Source: Lingula anatina
Lineage: Eukaryota; Brachiopoda; Lingulata; Lingulida; Lingulidae
DNA: 60,275 nucleotides
Direction of reading: 5' to 3'
Assembly: GCF_001039355.2 (NCBI RefSeq)
Contig: NW_019775769.1
Coordinates: 138,508 to 198,782, forward strand
The notes beneath the pieces were generated by a model. It ran no database searches, was not told where the DNA came from, and saw only the letters and a program-made list of their open reading frames with translations. The position numbers were made by a program, and so were the translations under genes. Of the stretch, positions 49,976 through 57,074 are shown in pieces (the first letter of the stretch is position 1; every line of letters starts with the position of its first letter).

Positions 49976-51796
49976 TGAGTCATTTCAAAATTAATTTAAA
50001 GTACATTTTGGTTTATCTGTGAAATTACCATTTTATTTCTCTGTAGCGTACCATCGACAGTTTCAAGGCAATTGTGAACTACAGTTGTATTTAACGAATC
50101 CATTGTCTCGACATTTTCTTTATGCAGACGAGACTGTAATTCAGCACAGCCATCACCATTCTGCCAAGACACAAAATCACATAGGGAAAAGGAACTAAAG
50201 GCCCTACTCAAAAAAGTTCAATCCGCGGTGGGATCACGAACACTGGAAGCAGGAAATGCCAGGGACTGTTTCGTAAACACGTGTGGAAAGTGCAAGGGAT
50301 CAGGTCAGAACGGTTTCTATAGTTAAATATTCTATACATTAACTAAACCCGTCAATAGATACTTTAGTCATTTGTACATTACCACTGACAAAATGAGAGA
50401 CATGTTTTATTTTTTAGCTTTTATATGCGACATAGAGTATAATATTATGCACATGCACTTATTTTATTTCCACTTGGATGCATTTTTATTTCAGATCAGG
50501 AAATGCTTTTATTTTACTTTTTACATTTGACAGGTTCTGTTTGGGAAAAGAAAGTACGCTCCTGTCTGGCATTCATGGGCGATTTCATATCCAAAGCCTC
50601 CACTCCGTTTAGAGATATGCACAACAAGGCGGCGTTCTTTAACACCGAGAATCCAAACTCCACTGTCCATCACTTATCGTGTGACCAGATGGTCTGCCTG
50701 GAGAATACGATACTACATGGGATTCTGGGTACGGACATTCTGAAATGGCCATTATGCAGAAAGAGAAGTTTGGCTTAGTCAAAGGAAATTTTATGGCAAC
50801 AACAATCTCCAGTGTTCGTTTGCGCACAATAAATCCAATAACGTCGTGTTTTCGTTTTCTGTACAAACTGCAAACAGTATTTTTTAATTTTTGATTCATA
50901 AAAGTTAGAAAATATAAATGTGCTGTATGCATGTTGAAAATAAAGTATTTCATTGACACGATGTCTTCACTTCACATCTACTTCCATTAATATGTTTCTG
51001 TTTTCACAGTTGACACTGTGACGGCCACCTATCGCCCAGAAAATAATGACATTGAAAAACGCCTGTACAGTGGAGCAGAAAATCCGAGCCCAATAATGGA
51101 CTTATTAGAGCAAGTTATGGCAATGCGTGCTTCTGGTCACGTTAGGGTGTATATTGAGCGAGATACTGATCTTTCTGCTCTACATAATGTGATTAAGGTA
51201 CGTGAGTTTTAATACAATAAAGATGATTTTCCAGTCATGCAATATGTGTTGAAGTAGATCATACATAGGCATGCATGCACGGAACAGATCTTTTCTTTGT
51301 GTGATGCGACATGCAGTCTACTCTAAATCAGAAAATATAATCTGCATTCCGTGAAATATAGTTGTTAAATTGTTTTATACTCCGAAAGTTCTACAAAATC
51401 CGAACCAAACCCTTCTTTAAAATCCAGCTGATACAGTCTGATACAGTATTCAGTATCCTTACAGCTAAGACGAGACCCTTATGTTGGGGGGCGTTCACCG
51501 TTATTTTACATTTCATTTGCTAGATTTTGCTGGTACACAACTCCAAAGTGACCAATGTGACATTCCACGTGACCCCCGATGCCAACAAGGACTACATCAA
51601 CGAGGGTATTCAACGTAAGATAGAGAACTGGGCCGGCTCGGCGTGTCCCACGCGCAGTAGGGTGGCCATTTCTCCGTTCACAGTGGATGATCTGCCTCAC
51701 CACCGCGTGCGTCGCAGTTTAGAGAACAGCAAAGCCAGAAACGACATGAAACGTGACCTTCACCACTGGGAGTTGAACTGGTTAATGCGGAACTGA
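9971..51796 (+). CDS. Giant secreted multidomain protein: EMI-like, SGI/FN3-like repeats, ComEC-type MBL, Hedge, M15-like
   Basis: Predicted from about 41 exons with GT/AG borders, about 15.2 kb of coding sequence and about 5,050 residues; exon coordinates are given in the module entries below. The start is the ATG at 9971 (or 9974); an in-frame TAA at 9959-9961 excludes an earlier start in the same exon. Approximate residues: signal peptide 1-22; EMI/Cys-rich region to 345; FN3/Ig-like repeats 346-3331; unknown region 3332-3994; MBL 3995-4339; Hedge 4340-4545; M15-like 4580-4740; Cys-rich tail to the end. No transmembrane segment or Hog domain was seen, so the product should be extracellular. 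Phases agree at every junction except 40939/41648. The step 34704 to 39462 crosses a 4.8-kb intron, is phase 0 on both sides and gives a smooth protein join, but a split into two genes there cannot be excluded. A second copy of the 3' half lies at 54722-60275. Confidence 0.65.
10262..16636 (+). CDS. Giant gene exons 2-4: EMI-like domain
   Basis: Exons 10262-10324, 10582-10704 and 16533-16636 join in phases 2, 2 and 2, leaving phase 1. Together they show C...YVTYATAIASRMKTVSY, then a GCGLWSWKSC..YR block, then YYTRTVSRRKSYTAHVCCPRW and a closing Cys. The spacing with a late C-C-P-x-W is the EMI-domain signature seen at the N-terminus of extracellular-matrix proteins and scavenger receptors. 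EMI domains usually mediate multimer formation. Assignment is by pattern; a divergent relative is possible. The exon pair is separated by a 5.8-kb intron full of transposon relics. Confidence 0.6.
12106..12470 (-). pseudogene. SWIM zinc-finger protein relic, transposon-associated
   Basis: Read on the minus strand, a short segment with HGQYEISVCKDAPDLIRAKI is followed after a frame change by GWYCQCKAGSKTVGSCAHI and WYMGFAMWQ. This is the C-x-C...C-x-H SWIM zinc finger in the form found in many transposase-like proteins of molluscs and cnidarians. An acidic Ser-rich tail ends at the stop TTA 12108-12106. There is a frameshift or stop near 12400, and no upstream domain is readable, so it is a truncated relic inside the intron. 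Confidence 0.65.
13970..14665 (+). pseudogene. Non-LTR retrotransposon (LINE) reverse transcriptase relic
   Basis: At 13970-14190 the translation contains SNLAFLSKVIEKMVAVRF, an HSAYRAKHSSE block and, after frame breaks, LDLSAAF. These are the conserved RT motifs that precede the catalytic site in jockey/CR1/L2-like LINEs. At about 14446-14640 the ORF2 C-terminal pattern appears (YTPRRNLGSLDQL..., then a degenerate 'LWN.L' ending). The RT centre between them is deleted. Frameshifts and stops make it inactive. Confidence 0.75.
17050..18379 (+). CDS. Giant gene exons 5-8: cysteine-rich and EGF-like region
   Basis: Exons 17050-17193, 17310-17423, 17704-17967 and 18229-18379 keep phase 1 between them and leave in phase 2. 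The first two are Cys-rich; the second has WPGECKDGLYSRGCTCVVGF and a final Cys, an EGF- or TIL-like pattern. The third and fourth contain fewer Cys and several Asn-x-Thr/Ser glycosylation sites (NST). No single named domain fits the whole stretch. It lies between the EMI-like domain and the first SGI repeats. Confidence 0.6.
18945..19140. repeat. Cluster of GTCCGG/CCGGAC palindromes, left
   Basis: Several short near-palindromes of the type AGTCCGGGACCCGTT ... GGGTCCCGGACCTT within 200 bp, in otherwise AT-rich DNA. The same motifs recur at 20520-20695. The two clusters may be the subterminal regions of a non-autonomous transposon of about 1.8 kb. Confidence 0.55.
19253..19368 (+). repeat. tRNA-like segment, possible SINE head
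   Basis: Contains TGGTGTAATGG, which resembles a pol III A box, and about 80 bp later GGTTCGAGTCCC, a near-perfect B box, followed by CCCACTGG. The spacing is longer than in a plain tRNA and no clean cloverleaf could be drawn, so a tRNA-derived SINE or decayed tRNA is more likely than a working tRNA gene. Confidence 0.35.
20520..20695. repeat. Cluster of GTCCGG/CCGGAC palindromes, right
   Basis: Repeated motifs AGAGTCCGGGACCCGTTAT, GGGTCCGCCGGACCCT and GAGTCCGCCGGACTCT. Partner of the cluster at 18945-19140. Confidence 0.55.
21091..26041 (+). CDS. Giant gene exons 9-12: first block of FN3/Ig-like SGI repeats
   Basis: Exons 21091-22240, 22404-23580, 23770-25196 and 25354-26041 join in consistent phase and add about 1,480 residues. 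Repeat units carry a W.GF.D.ESGI..Y core and end with a D..PP linker. Clear cores lie near 22140 (AKDPESGLYTVKWKLG), 22690 (WYGFYDHESGISTYKVAIS) and 25970 (WHGFVD); linkers lie near 22595 (DESPPMVG), 22925 (DTSPPEIY) and 25880 (DRTPPSAG). These beta-sandwich repeats are common in very large invertebrate extracellular proteins and resemble fibronectin type III or Ig-like folds. Many N-glycosylation sequons occur. The stretch 23030-25200 is more divergent and holds extra Cys pairs. Adhesion or scaffold function is an inference. Confidence 0.8.
26248..29244 (+). CDS. Giant gene exons 13-17: SGI repeats on short exons
   Basis: Exons 26248-26364, 26469-26779, 26939-27037, 28358-28505 and 29061-29244, all phase compatible. 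They include DTTPPDCGTVLVG (about 26525), WNGTKDDESGVSRVELAIG (about 26610), DSSPPTAGFVRDG, WGGFIDPHSGVQSYKVAV (about 28405) and DVTPPIAGIVKTG. A single repeat is spread over two to three small exons here, whereas neighbouring blocks sit in exons above 1 kb. That suggests intron loss or gain within the repeat array. Two of the introns have been invaded by inverted-repeat elements. Confidence 0.75.
27461..28344. mobile_element. Foldback (long inverted-repeat) element, about 0.9 kb
   Basis: The left end ACCGGTGTAACATGAAAATC and right end GATTTTCATGGTACACCGGT are inverted copies. The arms continue inward with repeated AATCTGACTCCCC / GGGGAGTCAGATT units. The next inner segments (about 27620-27690 and 28070-28160) are also inverted partners, so most of the element could fold into one hairpin. 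No coding sequence is present. A further ACCGGTGTAAC copy lies just outside at about 27290. It ends 13 bp before the acceptor AG of the exon at 28358. Confidence 0.75.
28572..28857. mobile_element. MITE with CCCCGCACGAAAA terminal inverted repeats
   Basis: A 286-bp segment bounded by 13-bp perfect inverted ends (CCCCGCACGAAAA and its complement). The interior has many TACTGCA/TGCAGTA-like motifs and no coding capacity. No clear target-site duplication was found. It sits in the intron between exons 28358-28505 and 29061-29244. Confidence 0.7.
29404..34704 (+). CDS. Giant gene exons 18-21: second large block of SGI repeats
   Basis: Exons 29404-30992, 31123-32412, 32660-33184 and 34454-34704, phases consistent throughout. 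Repeat cores: WFGFHDAESGIKRYSWCLG (about 29425), WTGFADPHSGISNYYVTIG (about 30072), WTGFDDYHSGISHYEITVG (about 31370), NDPDSGIKRHMVGLG (about 32065) and a divergent WSGFQD (about 32945). Linkers include DTTPP, DSSPP, DLTPP, DITPP and DWTPP. An N-A-A/V-G-L motif before each linker is typical of the last strand. Cys pairs occur in several units, for example near 30370-30450. The last exon ends at a CAG|GTAACC donor in phase 0; reading through would meet a TGA at 34714-34716, an alternative stop if the intron is retained. Confidence 0.8.
33602..33939. repeat. Inverted repeat with about 45-bp arms, MITE-like
   Basis: The arms 33602-33646 and 33893-33939 share CTATCGCGTCAAATT and GAGTCTTTGGACGATCATAT in inverted orientation with a few mismatches. 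They lie in the intron between exons 32660-33184 and 34454-34704. Probably a small non-autonomous DNA element; its ends were not resolved. Confidence 0.6.
34240..34268. repeat. (GTT)n microsatellite
   Basis: About nine copies of the trinucleotide in an intron. Confidence 0.9.
34705..39461. other. 4.8-kb intron joining the repeat array to the 3' half (or an intergenic gap)
   Basis: No host exon was found. It holds a diverged tandem duplication (37690-39105) and unassigned sequence. The flanking splice sites are both phase 0, which favours an intron. No polyadenylation signal or signal-peptide exon clearly separates two genes. Confidence 0.5.
37690..39105. repeat. Diverged tandem duplication
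   Basis: A segment at 37690-38240 recurs at 38440-39105. Shared landmarks are TTAATTTGCTGTAAAA, CACCTGAAAAGGT.CCCGAC, CATCGAGATACATAAAGCTT and AAGTAAATTTTACTTGCCCT. The second copy carries an extra insertion of about 115 bp near 38610-38725. No coding signal is seen. Confidence 0.75.
39462..40939 (+). CDS. Giant gene exons 22-24: unknown region with a furin site
   Basis: Exons 39462-39815 (phase 0 to 0), 40143-40354 (phase 2 out) and 40559-40939. The sequence is not an SGI repeat and I do not recognise a domain. The first exon looks helical (FDILPRLHESLCRYFGLYPE) with a hydrophobic stretch (ALSLQHLAYVACLLY) that could be misread as a signal peptide starting at Met 39621. The third exon carries HHRQKRAGFL, a strong R-x-K-R furin site at 40635-40646. 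The donor ending the third exon (phase 2) does not match the acceptor of the next recognised exon, so a short exon may be missing. Confidence 0.55.
41648..45219 (+). CDS. Giant gene exons 25-32: beta-rich unknown region with a furin site
   Basis: Exons 41648-41903, 42509-42624, 42997-43073, 43415-43567, 44183-44326, 44497-44588 and 45016-45219 join in consistent phase. Alternating hydrophobic/polar residues (KLDVSVNAALWFEANFEASS; LNLHFDFENVLGALATGHF) predict long beta-strands of barrel- or sheet-like type. No named family is recognised. A strong furin site SRRKRS lies at 44292-44303. A 9-19 bp micro-exon at 44954 is possible but not needed, because exon 44588 joins 45016 directly in phase. 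This segment immediately precedes the MBL domain. Confidence 0.55.
42422..42473. repeat. (TATAT)n-type pentanucleotide microsatellite
   Basis: About ten copies of an ATATT-like unit in an intron. Confidence 0.9.
46069..47103 (+). CDS. Giant gene, ComEC/Rec2-type metallo-beta-lactamase domain
   Basis: A single 1,035-bp exon encodes the whole domain. Motifs in order: ILPVGQGDAT (ComEC 'VGQGD' start), IIFIDMGS, THTDLDHVNM (the HxDxDH zinc motif of the ComEC branch), LVLRLTYKTKSMLFPGD (third-motif Asp), YKLAHHGAASS (HHG motif) and TTGDPWYHPSYRHP. All expected metal ligands appear intact, so hydrolase activity is plausible. In bacteria the ComEC version belongs to the DNA-uptake channel and is thought to act on DNA; here there are no ComEC membrane helices and the domain is predicted to be secreted. 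The exon ends with K-R-V-R-R followed by Gly, a furin-type site at 47052-47066. An in-frame ATG at 46029 just before the acceptor would give a hydrophobic start and is a possible alternative N-terminus. Confidence 0.85.
47367..48640 (+). CDS. Giant gene, Hedgehog signalling-type (Hedge) domain
   Basis: Exons 47367-47490, 47678-47901, 48306-48408 and the first part of 48502-49274. Blocks match Sonic hedgehog in order: ITRDSDRFE... (Shh ISRNSERF), YGDVMFENRE (YNPDIIFKDEE), CADRMM (GADRLM), LAALVYQTWP (LAISVMNQWP), WLKVLEAWDE (KLRVTEGWDE), SLHYEGRAAELT (SLHYEGRAVDIT) and LARLASCAGFDHV (LARLAVEAGFDWV). Of the Shh zinc ligands, the first His is kept, the Asp is Glu, and the last His is replaced by a non-ligand residue, so the zinc site is incomplete. 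A Cys-rich insertion of about 23 residues follows the calcium-loop Glu pair. There is no Hog autoprocessing domain, so classic cholesterol attachment is not expected. Confidence 0.88.
48720..49274 (+). CDS. Giant gene, M15A-peptidase-like domain, zinc site lost
   Basis: The rest of exon 48502-49274. SEHFKIQDFLCPH, LEEKVVECLEQVI, IIVVKGYSVRSVN and YQMGQAVYISL follow the order of D-Ala-D-Ala carboxypeptidase M15A/M15_3 domains (hF..sEF.C; Le..r; v.SGYRs..N; H..G.A.D). The zinc His and Asp of the H..G.A.D motif are Tyr and Tyr here, and the final H-x-D motif reads VYIDIHP. The fold is therefore probably kept but the enzyme dead. Hedge domains belong to the same structural superfamily, so the protein carries two M15-fold units in tandem. 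Both gene copies share the substitutions. Assignment is by pattern only. Confidence 0.7.
49530..51796 (+). CDS. Giant gene, C-terminal Cys-rich tail
   Basis: Exons 49530-49629, 50128-50303, 50534-50728, 51010-51197 and 51524-51796 (TGA 51794-51796), phases consistent. I recognise no domain. Seen: a Pro/Arg-rich start (GGPIIVPRRPDRACKTP), a Cys cluster (CFVNTCGKCKGSG), a helical Cys-containing stretch, a VRVYIERDTDLSALHNVIK strand-helix unit and a last exon with a furin site HHRVRRSLE (51704-51715) before a charged helix ending in WLMRN. The order of strands and helices in the last two exons hints at a small alpha/beta domain. Both copies keep it closely. Confidence 0.75.
49925..49972. repeat. 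(AT)n microsatellite
   Basis: About 24 AT copies in an intron of the plus-strand copy; not present in the matching intron of the inverted copy. Confidence 0.95.
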
Positions 51797-51932
51797 GACA
51801 CCGATGCATCAAGCATACCACTTCTGGTCGTGCTGTTTGAAAGACTTCACGAAGCTTTATATTTTTGTGTTCTTTCCATCAGTCACGTGCTCTGTGTCTT
51901 AATGTTGAGCTTATAACATGACAATGAGTTCA

Positions 51933-51938
51933 AATAAA
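51933..51938 (+). terminator. AATAAA polyadenylation signal of the giant gene
   Basis: Canonical hexamer about 137 bp after the stop codon, in a short 3' UTR that is partly alignable with the 3' flank of the inverted copy. Confidence 0.65.
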
Positions 51939-52542
51939 AAAGACAATAATTTGATTAAAAATTAAGATCTATGTAAATGGTATGGTAAATGCTGTAGAAA
52001 TCCATCCCTTTTATAATTTTGTTTTTTTTTCACTTATCATTTGATACATGCATTAAAAGTTCTTGTTATTGACTTTTTTGTATTTTTTTTTTCATTTGCT
52101 AGTCCCAAGAATGTACAGTCAGAAATTTTCAGACCTGTCTACACTACTGGTCTCTTCGAGAATCTCCCTATTTGGGGACATACTAGTATCTCCAAACCTC
52201 TTGATTCAGACTAAAAATCTCCCGATTAATCAGACTTTTCTTTCTCCTTTGGTTAAAACGTGTGGCGATAAAATGTGTCGCTAGATCTTTTCAAGCAAGC
52301 CTGGTGAATTAATTCATAAAAAAAGTACCGTCACTAAATTGCCATCTCAGTTTCATTAATTGATTATGGTAATTGCAATAAACAATGAGGAGGATATGCC
52401 AAAGGCAAAATCACGTCGGGTCTTTGTGTAACTTTCTCTCTGAACATTTTCTATGTTACTGTCAATGGGAAAGGAAACGAGATAGCGATCATTTAAAAGG
52501 TTGCTGCTGTTTTTACAGTGACTTCCTCAGTTAACATTGAAA

Positions 52543-52580
52543 TGCCCGCCCCCCCCCCCACCCCCCCACCCCCCACCCCC
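52543..52580. repeat. C-rich simple tract
   Basis: A run of C broken by single A residues, with G-quadruplex potential on the minus strand. It lies in the convergent intergenic region. Confidence 0.85.
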
Positions 52581-54721
52581 AAGAAGATTCAACTTCAGGA
52601 ATTTCATAGTCACGCCATTTAACACTATAAGAAAATATTTATATGAAACGATTTTCAACTGTTGGTCATTTATACTGCAAAAAGAAGTTAACACCAGAGC
52701 TAAATAGTAACATATAATCCTTATATTGCGTAGTTTAAATCGTTTCCAAACTTTCCTTTCGATATGCAAGGTTCATTTGCGGCAAGATTTTGGCGATAAT
52801 TAAAAAACATATTTGTACAAAGTTAGTTTGCATTAGTTAAGCAGCAAGTAAGTGAGGCAAGACACCCTATTCATCTTTGCTGAAACTTATAATTATATCT
52901 TAAAATTGTAAATGCTTTAACCATACATGAGTATCATTCATATGATAATAACCAACTATATGTATTTTGAATTCGTACTTTGTGTATTAATCAAAGTACA
53001 GATGTCAATAAAATGACATTTTTAACTAACAACTATTTCTGTTGTAATTGAAGAAATTACGAAATTGTTGACAGCAAACTAGCCTCAGAGACTCCTCTCA
53101 ATTCATGCACACATAAATAATCTTGATAAGCACATCATGCCACCTAGGGGAGGGATTTAAAACGCGAGACAGGAGCGTATTTTTCAACGTCTTTTCAACA
53201 CGCATGTGAAAAAAACATTTCTCATCACTTAAACTAGACAATGGAGGAGAGCTAGAGGAGTAATCACAATATAAATTTACCTACATGTACATGCAAATGT
53301 GTTACTTTTTCTCCAGTTCACTATTATTCATTTTAGGTGGATTGCACGTAAAACACGCGTATTTGTCTGTATTGCTTTGCAGTTACTGTTTTCGTGACGG
53401 CAATAATTCAATTCGTTCAGAGTAACAAAAAAGTACTTGTTAATCAAAACAATTAGATGCGATTTTTATGGGACGACGTATTCAGTGATGTGAATGTACC
53501 GGTATCTTGCATGCTTAAGTTCTTGAATTTGGTCCGTATAATTTGTAAAATCTTGCATACACGGCCTCATATTTATATTAATCTCAGGCCTTCGATGTCA
53601 TTATGCGCTACACGGAACTCTTTGAAACCTAAAGTACAGGGCAATGTGCAAGTTAATCCGCCAAAGGCAATTTCCGGCGGAGTCATGTTGTCCTAGTCAT
53701 GTTGTCCTTCATGCACTTTTATAGCTAGGATGAACACTATGAACAAGAAACGGGCCTTATTTAGCTTTCCTTAAATCACGACAACTGTACCACAACCAGT
53801 CTAGAAAGCCTTGTTTTTATTTATTACAGTGTTAACCTGAACAAGTACAATTAGAACAAGTACAAGTACAATTATATGTTGGATGGAATAAATCACCAAC
53901 ATCGTTTATTTTACCTAAATGCAGTCATTAACACAAAGTTGTACAGATAATATTTTGTAAGAACTGCCAATGAAAAAGACAGAGATCAACCCAAGTACAG
54001 TCTAGGCTAGTTTTATTTACAATATAAACCATTAGGAATACACGTACGCTTTAATAAGTAATCATCATACGTCTCTGCTCTTGTCAATTGAAAGCTTTCG
54101 ATCGATGACGCTCATTAAAATGGTCAATCATTTTCCGATTAAAAATTAACATGACGGGTCTTTGAATTTAGAATCCTTCCCTCAATAATTTATGTTTAAA
54201 CCTGTAGAATTCCATTCGTTTTGTAATTTCGCTGTTTTTTCATTTGGAACGTGTAATGAAAGTTCACAGTATGTATAACAACGAAGAAAAAGGGGTAATC
54301 TACATCTATGTATAATCATCCCCCTGCCCTTCACTTCACGAATGATATTTCTCGTTTGACAAGTTATTTTTGTATATATAAACATAGCATTCGTACAGTG
54401 TAGAAAATGTGACAATACACAAAGTTGATAAAATATGAAAGCATTTTAGCGTCTGGTTTGGGCACCAGTGTCTATGATTTTTACAGTTAAACCGCGTCCA
54501 ACATTTTGACCTTCTAACGTCATTATAATTTTAATCTGTATGGCACTAATGGAGGACAGGCTCTATGTGACACGGATCTTTACTTTCAATCAGTTTTTTT
54601 TTAATTCGAGCTCATTGTTTTGAGTCTTCACACTCAGACTTGAATGGGAAGAATACAAAAATATAAAGCTCCATGTTTTTCAAACCACGACCAGAGGCCG
54701 TGTGTTTCATTCATTAGTGTT

Positions 54722-57074
54722 TCAGTTCCGCATTAACCAGTTCAACTCCCAGTGGTGAAGGTCACGTTTCATGTCGTTTCTGGCTTTGCTGTTCTCTAAA
54801 CTGCGTCGCACGCGGTGGTGAGGCAGATCTTCCACTGTGAACGGAGAAATGGCCACCCTACTGCGCGTGGGACACGCCGAGCCGGCCCAGTTCTCTATCT
54901 TACGCTGAAGACCCTCGTTGATGTAGTCCTTGTTGGCATCGGGAGTCACGTGGAATGTCACGTTGGTCACCTTGGAGTTGTGTACCAGCAAAATCTAACA
55001 ATGAAATGTGAAGAATGGTGAACACCCAGCAACATGACTGCCTAGTCTTATTTGTCAGGATACTGAATACTGTTTACTGAACATCAGGTGGGTTTTACGG
55101 ATGCGTCTGGTTCGGATTTTGTAGAACATTCGGAATATAAAACAATTTAACAGCTGAATTTCACAGAAAGATTTGATTTTCTGATTTAGAGTAGACTGCA
55201 TTTCGCATCACACAAAGAAAAGATCTGTTCCGAGCATGCATGCCTATGTATGATCTACTTCAACATATATTGCATGACTTGAAAACCATCTACATGTTAT
55301 TAAATACTTACCTTAATTACATTATGTAGAGCAGAGAGGTCAGTATCTCGCTCAATATACACCCTAACGTGACCAGAAGCACGCATTGCCATTACTTGCT
55401 CTAATAAATCCATTATTGGGCTCGGGTTTTCTGCCCCACTGTACAGGCGTTTTTCAATGTCATTATTTTCTGGTCGATAGGTGGCCGTCACAGTATCAAC
55501 TATGGGATGAAAACAGAAATACTTAAAGTGAAGTAAATTTAAAAGTAAAGACATCATTTCAATGAATGAGTACATCTCAAAATGCAAACAGTACGTTTAT
55601 GTTTTCTCATTTCTAGATTTTTAATTGCGTAATCCGTAAAAAAAATTCGTTTTCTATTTTAAAGAAAAAAAATAGGAAGTTGTTGGCGAGATTAAATCAA
55701 AATCTAGACATGCTTTCACTGTACTGCATTCAATGTACATGTACATTGTTATAAAAGCACCAATTTTAAGTACTGAGTACAGCTTTAGAAGTAAAATATC
55801 TCTGTACAGTGGATGTTCGTACCCAGAATCCCGTGTAATATCGTATTCTCCAGGCAGACCATCTGGTCACACGATAAGTGATGGACTGTGGAGTTTGGAT
55901 TCTCGGTGTTAAAGAACGCCGCCTTGTTGTGCATATCTCTAAACGGAGTACTGGCTTTGGATATGAAATCGCCCAGGAACGCCAGACATGAGCGTACTTT
56001 GTTTTCCCAAACAGACCCTGAAAAAAAAGGTTAAACGTTATTGATACATTTTTCGTACGCCGAAATATTTGAAAATGAATTCAAGTAGAAATAACTAAAT
56101 GCATGTACGTGTGGCAATATCATTATCTATGTCTTATATGAAGGCCTATATTTTTAGCATTTTGTCAGAGGTAATCTGCAATTGACTCAAGTACCTGTTG
56201 ACGGGTTTAATTAATGTTTACAATATTTCCCCAAACCGTTCTGACCTGATCCCTTGCACTTTCCACACGCGTTTACGAAACAGTCCCTGGCATTTCCTGC
56301 TTTCAGTGTTCGTGATCCCACAGCGGATTGAACCTTTTTCATTAGGGCTTTTAGTTCCTTTTCCCTATGTGATTTAGTATCTTGGCAAAATGGTGATGTC
56401 TGTGCTGAATTACAGTCTCGTCTGCATAAAGAAATTGTGGAGTGAATAAACTAGGGTATCGCTAAATAGTTCACAACTGTCTTGAAACTTTTGATGATTG
56501 ATGTCGCTACGAAGGGAAGAGATGACAATTTCACAACTAATCTAAGAGAAAAATTAAAATACATTAATTCCCAACTCTCTTCAAAATAATCACAAACAAA
56601 ATATCAAAATTGATTTGAGAGTAAAAATGAGAATTAATTAATATTCCCTAGATCTACAACAAATTTTGTCATATGGTAAATGTTGGAATACACTGGAGGT
56701 TAATCATAAACTATTAAGCCACGTTCAAATATCTCTAAGTTCATGGCCCCGTTTAGATTCCTGGCGACCTGTTGTAATGGAAAATGCAACTTACTTTTCC
56801 GTAAAGTGGTATACATGGGTAATTTGTAGAGACAAAACATTAAGCCCGCTAAATACTGTTTTGTTTTTGTTTTTTTTTCTGCGAGCACACTTTCATTTCT
56901 AAATTGGTTCATCTCGATCGCCAGGAAAAAGGCACCGTTTATGTAACAAAAATTACATGTAGTACTGTACAAACCTCCCAGAATCCAACTGTACAGATAC
57001 ATAAAACATGTCTTCACCTAAAGTTGGAGTCTTGCACGCACGTTCTGGTCGCCTTGGTACAATAATAGGACCAC
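54722..57074 (-). CDS. Second copy, C-terminal Cys-rich tail
   Basis: Exons 57074-56975, 56421-56246, 56017-55823, 55499-55312 and 54994-54722. The Cys positions and the final furin site HHRVRRSLE are conserved with the partner. The last exon differs at only a few residues from the plus-strand copy. Confidence 0.75.

Larger units (their letters stand above)
51797..54721. other. Convergent intergenic region between the two copies
   Basis: 2.9 kb between the stop codons of the tail-to-tail copies. It holds the 3' UTR and AATAAA of the plus-strand copy, a C-rich tract at 52543-52580 and AT-rich sequence. The 3' flanks of both copies share a short stretch including GCTTTATATTTTTGT before diverging. 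No gene is recognised here. Confidence 0.6.

Noticed and set aside
49315-51796. Hog (intein-like) autoprocessing domain after the Hedge domain
   Set aside because: No G-C-F cleavage motif or Hint-block pattern was seen; the downstream exons are M15-like and Cys-rich.
55730-55750. TGTACATGTACATG palindrome as a regulatory site
   Set aside because: Such ACATGTA runs recur throughout the window and look like background sequence of this genome.
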